Below the pieces are notes generated by a model. The model saw nothing but the letters and a program-made list of their open reading frames with translations. It was not told the DNA's origin and ran no database searches. From Pseudomonas frederiksbergensis (GTDB lineage: Bacteria > Pseudomonadota > Gammaproteobacteria > Pseudomonadales > Pseudomonadaceae), in NCBI RefSeq assembly GCF_003732275.1, contig NZ_MOBM01000039.1:248001-312000 (forward strand): DNA of 64,000 nt, read 5' to 3'. Position numbers and translations under genes: made by a program. Each line of letters starts with the position of its first letter. Position 1 is the first letter of the stretch. Below are positions 8,776-16,323 of this stretch, piece after piece.

Positions 8776-9147
8776 TCAGGCTTCCGCCGACTCGGGGTAC
8801 TCGTATTCGAACACCCGCACCACTTCCGAGGCATGCCAGGACGCGGCAGCCACGCCATCGGACGGGCCGGAAAAGCGCCCGAGGCGCTCGACACATTCGA
8901 AGAAGCCGGTGCGCGGCAAGCGGCTGGCGCCCTGGCTGATCACCAACGAGCTGCGCAACGGCTGCTCGGCTCTGGCATCCAGCGCCGCCAGGTGCTCAAG
9001 GGCTGCGGTCAAGGTTTGCATGGCCGGCGTGGGTAGCTGCAAACGCTCCAGCAACGCCCGATAAGTCAAAAGATGGCGCTGACGACGCGCCTGATCCAGC
9101 TCCCCCAACAATCCGTCCCAATGTTGACGACTGATGCGTACGCTCAC
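8776..9147 (-). CDS. Conserved protein of unknown function
   Basis: A 123-residue soluble protein with no recognised catalytic motif. The N-terminal half is helical (LLTYRALLERLQLPTPAM), and the C-terminal half carries LPRTGFFECVERLGR and a SWHASEVVRVFEYEY end. A similar pattern (xLPxxGFFxxxxxLGR then FHxxEL) occurs in uncharacterised short proteins of other proteobacteria, as far as I recall. It overlaps the upstream XRE gene by four bases (ATGA), so the two are made together. A regulator/partner or toxin-like role is possible, but nothing in the sequence proves it. Confidence 0.7.
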   Translation of the reverse strand: MSVRISRQHWDGLLGELDQARRQRHLLTYRALLERLQLPTPAMQTLTAALEHLAALDARAEQPLRSSLVISQGASRLPRTGFFECVERLGRFSGPSDGVAAASWHASEVVRVFEYEYPESAEA

Positions 9148-9485
9148 GATTCATCCCTCCATCCTGGCACCGTCAATTCCCAGGCGAGGCTGCGGCGAAT
9201 AGCAGCGTCGGGTTGACGCTCACCGCTTTCGATCAAGGCGAGATATGACGGGCTGATGCCTACCGTGCGGGCCAGCGCCTCAATGGCGATGCCCTTCCCT
9301 TCGCGCAAATTGCGTAGTTGATCCAGACCCGGAAGAATCTGGTCGGATGCCGCCGCGGGAGGCACTGTGGCGTCGCGCGGTGGTTGTTGCTTGATGCCTG
9401 CTGCTTTCAGTAGAGCCTGATACTGAGCCCATGGCAGAACCGCATATTCGGGTTCGCCTTCGCGTGTAATTATCTGAATATCCAT
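9144..9485 (-). CDS. XRE-family helix-turn-helix protein with Phd-like N-terminus
   Basis: A 113-residue DNA-binding protein. The first 40 residues (MDIQIITREGEPEYAVLPW) resemble the N-terminal strand-helix unit of Phd/YefM antitoxins. The C-terminal half is a Cro/CI-type helix-turn-helix: IAIEALARTVGISPSYLALI with the recognition helix around SPSYLALIESGER. ATG 9485 is preferred over the GTG at 9509 because it begins the conserved part. It heads an operon with the 8776-9147 and 8368-8775 genes and probably represses its own promoter in 9486-9596. The fusion of an antitoxin-like end with an HTH suggests an autoregulated module, but no known toxin follows. Confidence 0.8.
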   Translation of the reverse strand: MDIQIITREGEPEYAVLPWAQYQALLKAAGIKQQPPRDATVPPAAASDQILPGLDQLRNLREGKGIAIEALARTVGISPSYLALIESGERQPDAAIRRSLAWELTVPGWRDES

Positions 9486-9585
9486 GACTACCCCGTAGGA
9501 CAACGACACTTAGCGAGTCGGCGCTTTTCCCTAGAAGTGTAATCCTAACAGCGGCCAAGGTCGCGGGGGTATGAATATGGATGAT

Positions 9586-9608
9586 CCTGAATCGGTTCAG
9601 GTTTTTTT
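9586..9608 (+). terminator. Hairpin with T-run on the + strand, no matching gene
   Basis: CCTGAA (9586-9591) pairs with TTCAGG (9596-9601), followed by seven T. It overlaps the end of a minus-strand gene, and no + gene precedes it. Confidence 0.4.
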
Positions 9609-10052
9609 CGGGCCCTGAAGTTGCAGTTGTTCCGGGGTATCAGGCAGGCGTTCGACCACCGCGAGCTTTTCCGGCAGCTGACGCTTGCGCCAGGCACGGA
9701 AGGCGTTGAGTTCGTCATCGAGGACTTTCATCAACCAGGCCAGCACGGCAATGTCGTCGAGCATGCCGAATACCGGGATGAAATCCGGGATGGCATCCAC
9801 CGGGCTCAGGAAATACATCAGGCCGGCCACCACCGAGACCATTGCTTTTGGGCTGATGGCCCGGTACTCGCCACGCCAGTAGGCCAGGCAGAGTGCCTGC
9901 AACAAACGCAGATCATCTTTGAGTTTACCCAGGCGATTGCCCTGGCTCGCGCCTTTGCTGGCAACAGCGAACAGCAGGGTCGGCAAACGACCACGGGCGA
10001 GCAGGCGTCCGGCCAGAGGCAGGAAACGAGCGAAATTCCAGGGCGTTTTCAT
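9597..10052 (-). CDS. YkvA family protein (DUF1232)
   Basis: A 151-residue protein of the DUF1232 family. The diagnostic segment is YFLSPVDAIPDFIPVFGMLD (about residues 85-105), followed by a hydrophobic helix ending IAVLAWLMK. The family is membrane-associated and of unknown function. The start at ATG 10052 is fixed by GGAGGAAC just upstream. A pair of perfect DnaA-box sequences facing each other lies 20 bases upstream of the start. It has no evident operon partner. Confidence 0.88.
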   Translation of the reverse strand: MKTPWNFARFLPLAGRLLARGRLPTLLFAVASKGASQGNRLGKLKDDLRLLQALCLAYWRGEYRAISPKAMVSVVAGLMYFLSPVDAIPDFIPVFGMLDDIAVLAWLMKVLDDELNAFRAWRKRQLPEKLAVVERLPDTPEQLQLQGPKKT

Positions 10053-10071
10053 TTGTTCCTCCCACTGAAAT

Positions 10072-10096
10072 GTTATCCACACAAATTGTGGATAAC
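10072..10096. promoter_or_regulatory. Two perfect DnaA boxes as an inverted pair
   Basis: TTATCCACA (10073-10081) and TGTGGATAA (10087-10095) face each other, separated by five bases, in the leader of the DUF1232 gene. Both match the consensus TTATNCACA exactly. They may be a DnaA-regulated site, or simply a palindromic element. Confidence 0.5.
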
Positions 10097-10196
10097 CTTG
10101 TGAACAGAGCTGCATTTCATCGCTGAAAGCCCCGTTTCATAAGGGCCTGACTCAGATCGGGCGTTTTTTACTCACATAAAAAAACCCAAGATTTCA

Positions 10197-10332
10197 TTGA
10201 CTTGGCGCCTCGGCCCGTCTAGCTATGACGTCCTCACTGGCTATGACTCCAGCGTACCGCATCCGTTCGCTTTGTTTACCTCCCCTGAACCCCAGATGCA
10301 ACAACGCCCCGCATAAGCGAGGCGTTGTTTTT
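10197..10332 (+). ncRNA. Candidate small RNA between a promoter and a terminator
   Basis: A promoter-like TTGACT (10197-10202), 17-base spacer and TAGCTA (10220-10225) would start RNA near 10232. A hairpin AACAACGCC/GGCGTTGTT with a T-run ends it at 10300-10332, giving an RNA of about 100 bases. There is no ORF of note inside. The body has a long pyrimidine/A stretch (GTTTACCTCCCCTGAACCCC). The -10 region CTAGCTA resembles sigma-S promoters. I suspect it is the RpoS-dependent P16/RgsA sRNA, but that name comes from memory and is unverified. Confidence 0.5.
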
Positions 10333-10346
10333 CGAGCAGACGCTGA

Positions 10347-11060
10347 TTACTTGGCGGCGTCTTGTTTTGCTGGATCCTTGATGGCCAGCAGTTCCAGGTC
10401 GAATACCAGCACCGAGTTGGCTGGAATCGCCGGGCTTGGGCTTTGGGCGCCGTAAGCCAGTTCGCTAGGGATGTACAGTTTGTACTTCTCGCCAACGTGC
10501 ATCAGTTGCAGGCCTTCGACCCAACCCGGAATCACACCGCTGACCGGCAGATCGATCGGGCTGCCGCGCTCGACGGAACTGTCGAAAACGGTGCCGTTGG
10601 TCAATTTACCGGTGTAGTGAACAGTCACTACGTCGGTCGGCTTGGGCTGTGCGCCATCGGCCTTCTTGACCACTTCGTATTGCAAGCCGGAAGCCGTAGT
10701 GACGACGCCCGCTTTCTTGCCGTTTTCTTCAAGGAACTTCTTGCCGGCGGCTGCCGACTCTTCGCTCATCTTGGCCAAACGCTCTTCGGCACGCTTTTGC
10801 AGTGCGGCGAAGGCTTCGACCAATTCTTCATCTTTCAGCTTCTGTTCTTTCTTGCCGACGGCATCTTCGATGCCTTGGGCTACCGCTTTGGAATCCAGGT
10901 CATCCATGCCTTCCTGAGCCAGGCTTTTGCCCATGTTCAGGCCGATACCGTAGGAAGCTTTTTGCGCCGGGGTTTTCAGCTCTACGCTGGTCTGCGAATC
11001 ACAACCCGCAAGTACCAGGCCAACCAGGGCCACCGCCGCCGCCAACCGATGCTGTTTCAT
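10347..11060 (-). CDS. fklB: FKBP-type peptidyl-prolyl cis-trans isomerase, lipoprotein (Mip/FkpA-like)
   Basis: A 237-residue periplasmic chaperone/isomerase. The signal peptide ends in the lipobox LVLAGC (Cys20), so the protein is lipid-anchored. An N-terminal helical dimerisation domain (TPAQKASYGIGLNMGKSLA onward, residues 31-125) precedes the FKBP domain, with VTVHYTGKLTNGTVFDSS, LPVSGVIPGWVEGLQLM and IPSELAYG. This is the Mip/FkpA layout. E. coli fkpA is under sigma-E, and a sigma-E/AlgU-like promoter is visible at 11144-11170. The symbol fklB follows common Pseudomonas usage. fkpA-like would be equally fair. Confidence 0.92.
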   Translation of the reverse strand: MKQHRLAAAVALVGLVLAGCDSQTSVELKTPAQKASYGIGLNMGKSLAQEGMDDLDSKAVAQGIEDAVGKKEQKLKDEELVEAFAALQKRAEERLAKMSEESAAAGKKFLEENGKKAGVVTTASGLQYEVVKKADGAQPKPTDVVTVHYTGKLTNGTVFDSSVERGSPIDLPVSGVIPGWVEGLQLMHVGEKYKLYIPSELAYGAQSPSPAIPANSVLVFDLELLAIKDPAKQDAAK

Positions 11061-11143
11061 GCTATTTCCTTGTTCATGCGCCTAAAGGGCAATCGAGTAA
11101 AGCCGCGAGCTTATCAGGCCGCCACGACCAATGGCTACCGGCA

Positions 11144-11170
11144 TGAGAGCAGGAAACGTCTGATAAGTTC
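11144..11170 (-). promoter_or_regulatory. AlgU (sigma-E)-like promoter for the FKBP gene
   Basis: On the minus strand GAACTT is followed after 16 bases by TCTCA, close to the AlgU consensus GAACTT-N16-TCTGA. It lies about 85 bases upstream of the FKBP start. Confidence 0.45.
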
Positions 11171-11311
11171 AGGTGTTTAAACGCATTTCGGCCATAGAAC
11201 GATGAAGCTTCTGTCATTTGGCTCTTACAGACTCAAGGACCGGTTCCCACAGCCTCTGACGTAATGGCCTCTTGCCGCACTTCGTCAGCTGAGGCATAAG
11301 AGAGCTACAAA

Positions 11312-13162
11312 TTGACAAGGATGTTTATCTTGCGCCTCATATTCCGCTTGCTGATTCTGATCGCAGTATTACTGGGGCTAGGCCTCGCCATAGTGCTGTA
11401 TTACGTCGCCAACCCGAAATTGCCGGTTTGGTCACCGGCGCAACAGGTGAATTACCTGGAGCAATGGAGCGCCGCCGACCGCCAGGCTTACTACTTCACA
11501 CCTCAAGGTACCCAGGTCAAAGGCTTGCGTTATGACTGGTTCAACGCCCTGGAATTGCCCTTCTCGCAAAAACGATTCGCCGCACCTGAATACCTCGCAC
11601 GCTTTGGTTTTCTGATCGACCCGAGCCAGAAAGCCACGCCGAACAACCCCGGTAACCTGCCCGTCGGTTTTGCCCGTCATCAAAACCCCGGCAGCCAGGA
11701 CGAGTTTCTGGACATCACCTGCGCCGCCTGCCACACCGGCGAATTGCGCTTCAATGGCCAGGCCGTACGCATCGACGGCGGCTCGGCCCAGCATGTGTTG
11801 CCATCCAGCGTTCCGACCCTGCGAGGCGGCAGCTTCGGCCAGGCACTGGTGGCCAGCCTCGCCTCGACTTACTACAACCCCTGGAAGTTCGAACGTTTCG
11901 CACGCAACGTTCTGGGTCAGGACTACGACGCACGGCATCAACAGCTACGCCAGGATTTTAAAGTCTCACTCGATACCTTCTTGAAAGTGGCCTGGAACGA
12001 CACCCATCGCGGCCTCTACCCCACCGAAGAGGGCCCCGGCCGCACCGATGCCTTCGGGCGCATTGCCAACGCCAGCTTCGGCGACGCGATTTCACCCGCC
12101 AACTACCGTGTGGCCAACGCTCCGGTGGACTACCCGCAACTGTGGGACATGTGGACCTTCGACTGGGTGCAGTGGAACGGCTCGGCGCAGCAACCGATGG
12201 CCCGTAATATCGGAGAAGCCTTGGGTGTGGGCGCCACGCTGAATTTCTTCGACAGCAGCGGGCAGCCGCTCAAAGGCGACGACCGCTACCCGTCCAGCGT
12301 CCGGGTGCGCGATCTGCACCGGATCGAAGAAACCCTGCAACGACTCAAACCGCCCGCCTGGCCGGAAGCCCTGCTGGGCAACATCGACAAGCCACTGGCC
12401 GCAAAAGGCCGCGAACTGTTCGCGGAAAACTGCGCCGGGTGCCATGTACCCCGCGTCACTCAAAGCGACGGCAGACCGGTGCATCATCTGAAATTAGTGC
12501 CTGTGGAGGCGATTGGCACAGACCCCGGCGCCGCCAACAATATTGCTGATCATCGCTTCGATCTGACGGCCTTGCAGTGGGATCCGGCAGAGCTTGCGCA
12601 ACTGGACGTACAACTGCATCCCAAACCCGCAGAACCATTGGATATGAGCCGGTTGTCAGTGGCCAAGGGGCTGGCTTACGTCACTGCTTTCGTGAGCAAC
12701 CAGGCCTACCGCGAAGCCAACGTGACACCCGCAGAGCGCCCGAACTTGGACGGATTCGGCCTGCCGATCGGCGTTCAGGAATTGCGTAGCTACAAAGCCC
12801 GACCACTGGCGGGCGTCTGGGCCACGCCGCCGTTTCTGCACAACGGTTCGGTACCGAGCATTTATCAACTGCTCTCGCCCCAGGATGAACGCACGACCAC
12901 GTTCTACAAGGGCACCTTCGAATACGACCCCAAACATTTGGGTTATCGCACCGAAGCCTTCACCAACGGTTTTGTGTTCGACACGCGCATCACCGGTAAT
13001 CACAACAGCGGTCACGAGTTCCGCGCAGGTGAGCGCGGTAACGGCGTCATTGGTCGTCTGCTGCAACCGGAGGAACGCTGGGCGCTGCTGGAATACCTGA
13101 AAGTGTTGGGCGGCCCGATGGAGTCGCAATTGCCAGACCGCCGCCTCAGTCAAAAGGATTGA
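11312..13162 (+). CDS. Membrane-anchored di-haem cytochrome c, peroxidase/RoxA-like
   Basis: A 616-residue exported haem protein. An uncleaved N-terminal anchor (LIFRLLILIAVLLGLGLAIV) is followed by a large periplasmic part with two CXXCH haem sites: CAACH (about 137) and CAGCH (about 374). The spacing and size fit the large di-haem peroxidase/RoxA-like group rather than the ~330-residue classical cytochrome c peroxidase. The start is ambiguous: TTG 11312 lies six bases after AGAGAG, while ATG 11321 has AAGG too close. It is followed four bases later by a catalase-like gene, so the two probably act together on a peroxide or oxygenated substrate. This function is inferred. Confidence 0.82.
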   Translation: MTRMFILRLIFRLLILIAVLLGLGLAIVLYYVANPKLPVWSPAQQVNYLEQWSAADRQAYYFTPQGTQVKGLRYDWFNALELPFSQKRFAAPEYLARFGFLIDPSQKATPNNPGNLPVGFARHQNPGSQDEFLDITCAACHTGELRFNGQAVRIDGGSAQHVLPSSVPTLRGGSFGQALVASLASTYYNPWKFERFARNVLGQDYDARHQQLRQDFKVSLDTFLKVAWNDTHRGLYPTEEGPGRTDAFGRIANASFGDAISPANYRVANAPVDYPQLWDMWTFDWVQWNGSAQQPMARNIGEALGVGATLNFFDSSGQPLKGDDRYPSSVRVRDLHRIEETLQRLKPPAWPEALLGNIDKPLAAKGRELFAENCAGCHVPRVTQSDGRPVHHLKLVPVEAIGTDPGAANNIADHRFDLTALQWDPAELAQLDVQLHPKPAEPLDMSRLSVAKGLAYVTAFVSNQAYREANVTPAERPNLDGFGLPIGVQELRSYKARPLAGVWATPPFLHNGSVPSIYQLLSPQDERTTTFYKGTFEYDPKHLGYRTEAFTNGFVFDTRITGNHNSGHEFRAGERGNGVIGRLLQPEERWALLEYLKVLGGPMESQLPDRRLSQKD

Positions 13163-13165
13163 CCC

Positions 13166-14302
13166 ATGCTGATTACTCTCTGGTTGCGCCTGGGCGCCTT
13201 CCTCGGCAAAACCCTGCTGTGGTTACTGGGTCTGGGCTTGCTCGGCTGGGCGCTGATCATGGCCTGGTCCGCCTGGCAGCATCGCGGCCCGGTATCGGCC
13301 GAAGAACTGATTCCGGACGGCGAAGCGGCAATGACCCAGGACATCATCCAGACGGCCGTGCGTATCGTCGATCAACACCGTGAAAGTACCCGCTATCTGC
13401 GCGATGCCCATGCCAAGGCCCATGGCTGCGTGAAGGCCGAGGTTCAGGTGCTGCCGGATCTGGCAGCGGAATTACGTCAAGGCGTGTTCAGCGAACCCGG
13501 CAAAACCTGGCAAGCGACGATGCGGTTGTCCAATGGCAATGCGTATCCGCAGTTCGACAGCATCCGCGATGCCCGGGGCATGGCGATCAAACTGCTCGAT
13601 GTGCCTGGTAAACAGTTGCTGAGTGACCGACAAGGGCGCAGCGAACAGGATTTCGTGATGTTCAACCATCCGAACTTCTTTGTCAGTGATGTCGCCGAGT
13701 ATCGTCAGAATGTGGCCGCTCAGGCTGATGGCAAAAAGGTGACGGCGTTCTTCCCGGGTTGGGACCCGCGCACCTGGCAGGTTCGCCATCTGTTTATTGC
13801 ACTGGCGACGCTCTCCCCCGCCCCGGCAAGCCCGACGCAGACCACTTACTTTTCGGTGTCGCCGTACAAGTTTGGTGAAGCCAATGCCAAATTCCGGGTG
13901 ATACCGGATCCTGATAACTGCCCGGCCTACGTGCTGCCCACGCAAAATCAAAACCTGCCGAACTTTCTGCGCAGCGCGCTGAACCAGCAGCTGTCGACCG
14001 ATCGGGTGCCGGCGTGTTTCGCCTTGCAGATCCAGCGCCAGGATGCGGGTAAATACATGCCGATCGAAGACACCAGCATCGAGTGGCGTGAACACGACGC
14101 GCCCTTCGAAACCGTGGCCAGGATCAAACTGCCCGCCCAGGATTTCGACAGGCCGGCGCTGAACCTGCAATGCGACAACCTGTCGTTCAACCCATGGTTC
14201 GGTCTTGAAGCCCATAGGCCGATTGGCGGGATCAACCGGTTGCGCAAAGCGGTGTACGAGGCCGTCAGCGACTACCGGCACAGCCGTAACGCAGAACAAT
14301 AG
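13166..14302 (+). CDS. Catalase-family (haem) protein with N-terminal membrane segment
   Basis: A 378-residue protein. Residues 8-35 (LGAFLGKTLLWLLGLGLLGW) form a membrane anchor. The rest follows the catalase-fold pattern of divergent short catalases: a ...RQGVFSEPGKTWQATMRLSN core strand, ARGMAIKLLDVPG, and FNHPNFFVSDVAEYR in place of the usual asparagine region. It lacks the full clade catalase length. AAGGA precedes the ATG. Four bases separate it from the di-haem cytochrome, so the two form a unit probably located at the periplasmic face. The pair recurs in pseudomonads as far as I recall. The substrate is unknown. Confidence 0.8.
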   Translation: MLITLWLRLGAFLGKTLLWLLGLGLLGWALIMAWSAWQHRGPVSAEELIPDGEAAMTQDIIQTAVRIVDQHRESTRYLRDAHAKAHGCVKAEVQVLPDLAAELRQGVFSEPGKTWQATMRLSNGNAYPQFDSIRDARGMAIKLLDVPGKQLLSDRQGRSEQDFVMFNHPNFFVSDVAEYRQNVAAQADGKKVTAFFPGWDPRTWQVRHLFIALATLSPAPASPTQTTYFSVSPYKFGEANAKFRVIPDPDNCPAYVLPTQNQNLPNFLRSALNQQLSTDRVPACFALQIQRQDAGKYMPIEDTSIEWREHDAPFETVARIKLPAQDFDRPALNLQCDNLSFNPWFGLEAHRPIGGINRLRKAVYEAVSDYRHSRNAEQ

Positions 14303-14317
14303 GCAAGGCAGAAACGA

Positions 14318-14506
14318 AAAAAGCGACCCGAACAGGTCAATGCTGGTCAGGTGCAGAACCTGTGGGAGCGAGCCTGCTCGCGATGACGGCGGTGAATTCA
14401 GCATCAATGTTGGCTGACCCGCCGCTATCGCGAGCAGGCTCGCTCCCACAGGGGCTGCGGTGTTCAAGTCCTAACTGACGGGCGCTGCCCGAACAGGTCG
14501 CTTTTT
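14318..14506 (+). terminator. Intrinsic terminator split by a REP-bearing insertion
   Basis: AAAAAAGCGACC (14318-14329) and GGTCGCTTTTTT (14495-14506) are complementary halves. The 12-base CCCGAACAGGTC occurs at 14327-14338 and again at 14488-14499. Removing 14339-14499 restores a compact hairpin GCGACC-CGAACA-GGTCGC with a T-run, which would end the cytochrome/catalase operon. Confidence 0.7.
14361..14450. repeat. Inverted REP pair, family A
   Basis: TGTGGGAGCGAGCCTGCTCG and its end (14361-14383) pairs with 14428-14450. This is the consensus form of the family and lies inside the segment that splits the terminator. Confidence 0.9.
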
Positions 14507-14544
14507 TCAGTGAAGCCAGCACAAAGCCAAATCCCAGACAGCAA

Positions 14545-14567
14545 AAAGCCCGCATTAAGCGGGCTTT
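14545..14567 (-). terminator. Terminator of the first tRNA pair
   Basis: AAAGCCCGC (14545-14553) pairs with GCGGGCTTT (14559-14567). On the minus strand it ends in five T. It lies 40 bases after tRNA-Asp. Confidence 0.8.
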
Positions 14568-14606
14568 CTGTGGTGATCTGGCGTTCAGCGTTCCAGATAC
14601 CGAATA

Positions 14607-14683
14607 TGGCGCAGCGGACGGGACTCGAACCCGCGACCCCCGGCGTGACAGGCCGGTATTCTAACCGACTGAACTACCGCTGC
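14607..14683 (-). tRNA. tRNA-Asp (GTC)
   Basis: A 77-base tRNA with an encoded CCA end, a GCAGCGG/CCGCTGC acceptor stem, and the anticodon loop CTGTCAC giving GTC. The T-arm GGGTTCGAGTCCC is intact. It is the second gene of a Val-Asp pair and is near-identical to the copy at 14966. Confidence 0.97.
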
Positions 14684-14702
14684 GCGTAGCGTTGAAAGTA
14701 AG

Positions 14703-14778
14703 TGGTGGGTGATGACGGGATCGAACCGCCGACATTCTGCTTGTAAGGCAGACGCTCTCCCAGCTGAGCTAATCACCC
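14703..14778 (-). tRNA. tRNA-Val (TAC)
   Basis: A 76-base tRNA with an encoded CCA end, a GGGTGAT/ATCACCC acceptor stem, and anticodon TAC in CTTACAA. It is the first gene of the Val-Asp pair, 19 bases upstream of tRNA-Asp. Confidence 0.97.
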
Positions 14779-14900
14779 TTTACCTTCGTTGCGGGGCGCA
14801 TTGTGCCACAGATTTTCATAAAGTGTTGATTTAATTGATAAAAAATCAAAAAAATCTGAAAACCGGTAAAACGATACACCCTGCAGGAACTTCAGACAGA

Positions 14901-14925
14901 AAAAAACCCGCGTTAGCGGGCCTTT
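14901..14925 (-). terminator. Terminator of the second tRNA pair
   Basis: CCCGC and GCGGG flank a GTTA loop. On the minus strand it is followed by GGGTTTTTTT. The flanks match the 14545 terminator, so the terminator was copied with the tRNAs. Confidence 0.7.
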
Positions 14926-14965
14926 CCGTGGTGACCTGGCGTTCAGCGTTCCAGGTTACCGAATA

Positions 14966-15042
14966 TGGCGCAGCGGACGGGACTCGAACCCGCGACCCCC
15001 GGCGTGACAGGCCGGTATTCTAACCGACTGAACTACCGCTGC
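14966..15042 (-). tRNA. tRNA-Asp (GTC), second copy
   Basis: A 77-base tRNA identical in its readable parts to the one at 14607, with an encoded CCA end and anticodon GTC. Confidence 0.97.
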
Positions 15043-15060
15043 GCGTAACACTAAAGCGAA

Positions 15061-15136
15061 TGGTGGGTGATGACGGGATCGAACCGCCGACATTCTGCTT
15101 GTAAGGCAGACGCTCTCCCAGCTGAGCTAATCACCC
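15061..15136 (-). tRNA. tRNA-Val (TAC), second copy
   Basis: A 76-base tRNA with an encoded CCA end and anticodon TAC, identical in sequence to the one at 14703. It is the promoter-proximal gene of the upstream pair. Confidence 0.97.
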
Positions 15137-15296
15137 TTCACTTTCGGTGTGGCGCGCATTCTACGGAGCGACCCAACCTCTGGCAAGCACTTTTTTAATT
15201 AATTTTCTCAGGCCTTCCAAAGGCTTAGAGAAGGGTTGGCCTATGGCACACGGAGGACAATAATGCCCCCCTTTGTATAAAGGAGAGACTCACCCC

Positions 15297-16217
15297 ATGT
15301 GGTTCAAAAACCTGCTTATCTATCGCCTGACCCAAGATCTGCCTTTTGATGCCGAGGCGTTGGAAACTGCACTGGCCACCAAACTGGCGCGTCCATGTGC
15401 AAGCCAGGAGTTGACCACCTACGGTTTCGTCGCGCCATTCGGCAAGGGCGAAGACGCGCCGCTGGTGCACATCAGTGGCGACTTCCTGCTGATCGCCGCC
15501 CGTAAGGAAGAGCGCATTCTGCCGGGCAGCGTCGTACGCGACGCGGTGAAGGAAAAGGTCGAAGAGATCGAAGCCGAACAAATGCGCAAGGTCTACAAAA
15601 AGGAACGCGATCAGATCAAGGATGAAATCATCCAGGCCTTCCTGCCCCGCGCCTTTATTCGCCGCTCGTCGACCTTCGCCGCCATCGCGCCGAAACAGGG
15701 CCTGATCCTGGTTAACTCGGCTAGCCCGAAACGTGCCGAAGACCTGCTGTCCACTCTGCGTGAAGTGATCGGCTCGCTGCCAGTGCGTCCGCTGACGGTG
15801 AAGATGTCGCCGACCGCCACCATGACCGAATGGGTCACCACCCAGAAAGCCGCGAATGACTTCTTCGTGCTGGATGAGTGCGAGCTGCGCGACACCCACG
15901 AAGACGGCGGCATCGTGCGCTGCAAGCGTCAGGACCTGACCAGCGAAGAAATCCAGTTGCACCTGAGCACCGGCAAAGTGGTCACTCAACTGTCGCTGGC
16001 CTGGCAGGACAAACTGTCGTTCGTGCTCGACGACAAAATGGTGGTCAAGCGCCTGAAGTTCGAAGACCTGCTGCAAGATCAGGCGGAACAGGACGGTGGC
16101 GACGAAGCCCTGGGCCAACTGGATGCCAGCTTCACCCTGATGATGCTGACCTTCGGCGACTTCCTGCCGTCGATGGTTGAAGCGTTGGGTGGTGAAGAGA
16201 CCCCGCAGGGTATTTAA
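15297..16217 (+). CDS. rdgC: Recombination-associated protein RdgC
   Basis: A 306-residue nucleoid-associated protein that forms a ring dimer on double-stranded DNA and limits RecA loading. The start MWFKNLLIYRLTQDLPFDAE and the interior GFVAPFGKGEDAPLVH and FIRRSSTFAAIAPKQGLILV are typical of the family. The frame is open 24 bases further upstream, but ATG 15297 with AGGAG before it gives the usual length. It is a single gene, divergent from the tRNA cluster. Confidence 0.97.
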   Translation: MWFKNLLIYRLTQDLPFDAEALETALATKLARPCASQELTTYGFVAPFGKGEDAPLVHISGDFLLIAARKEERILPGSVVRDAVKEKVEEIEAEQMRKVYKKERDQIKDEIIQAFLPRAFIRRSSTFAAIAPKQGLILVNSASPKRAEDLLSTLREVIGSLPVRPLTVKMSPTATMTEWVTTQKAANDFFVLDECELRDTHEDGGIVRCKRQDLTSEEIQLHLSTGKVVTQLSLAWQDKLSFVLDDKMVVKRLKFEDLLQDQAEQDGGDEALGQLDASFTLMMLTFGDFLPSMVEALGGEETPQGI

Positions 16218-16234
16218 AGTCGTGTGATGCCTAC

Positions 16235-16323
16235 TGTGGGAGCGAGCCTGCTCGCGATAGCGGAGTTTCAGTCAACATCAATGTTGAATGTCAGTCCTCA
16301 TCGCGAGCAGGCTCGCTCCCACA
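16235..16323. repeat. Inverted REP pair, family A
   Basis: Arms of 23 bases at 16235-16257 and 16301-16323, with a small inner palindrome CAACATCAATGTTG. It is located between rdgC and the BASS transporter gene. Confidence 0.9.

Noticed and set aside
14607..15136. tRNA-linked integration site
   Set aside because: No integrase and no repeated tRNA 3' end away from the tandem duplication.
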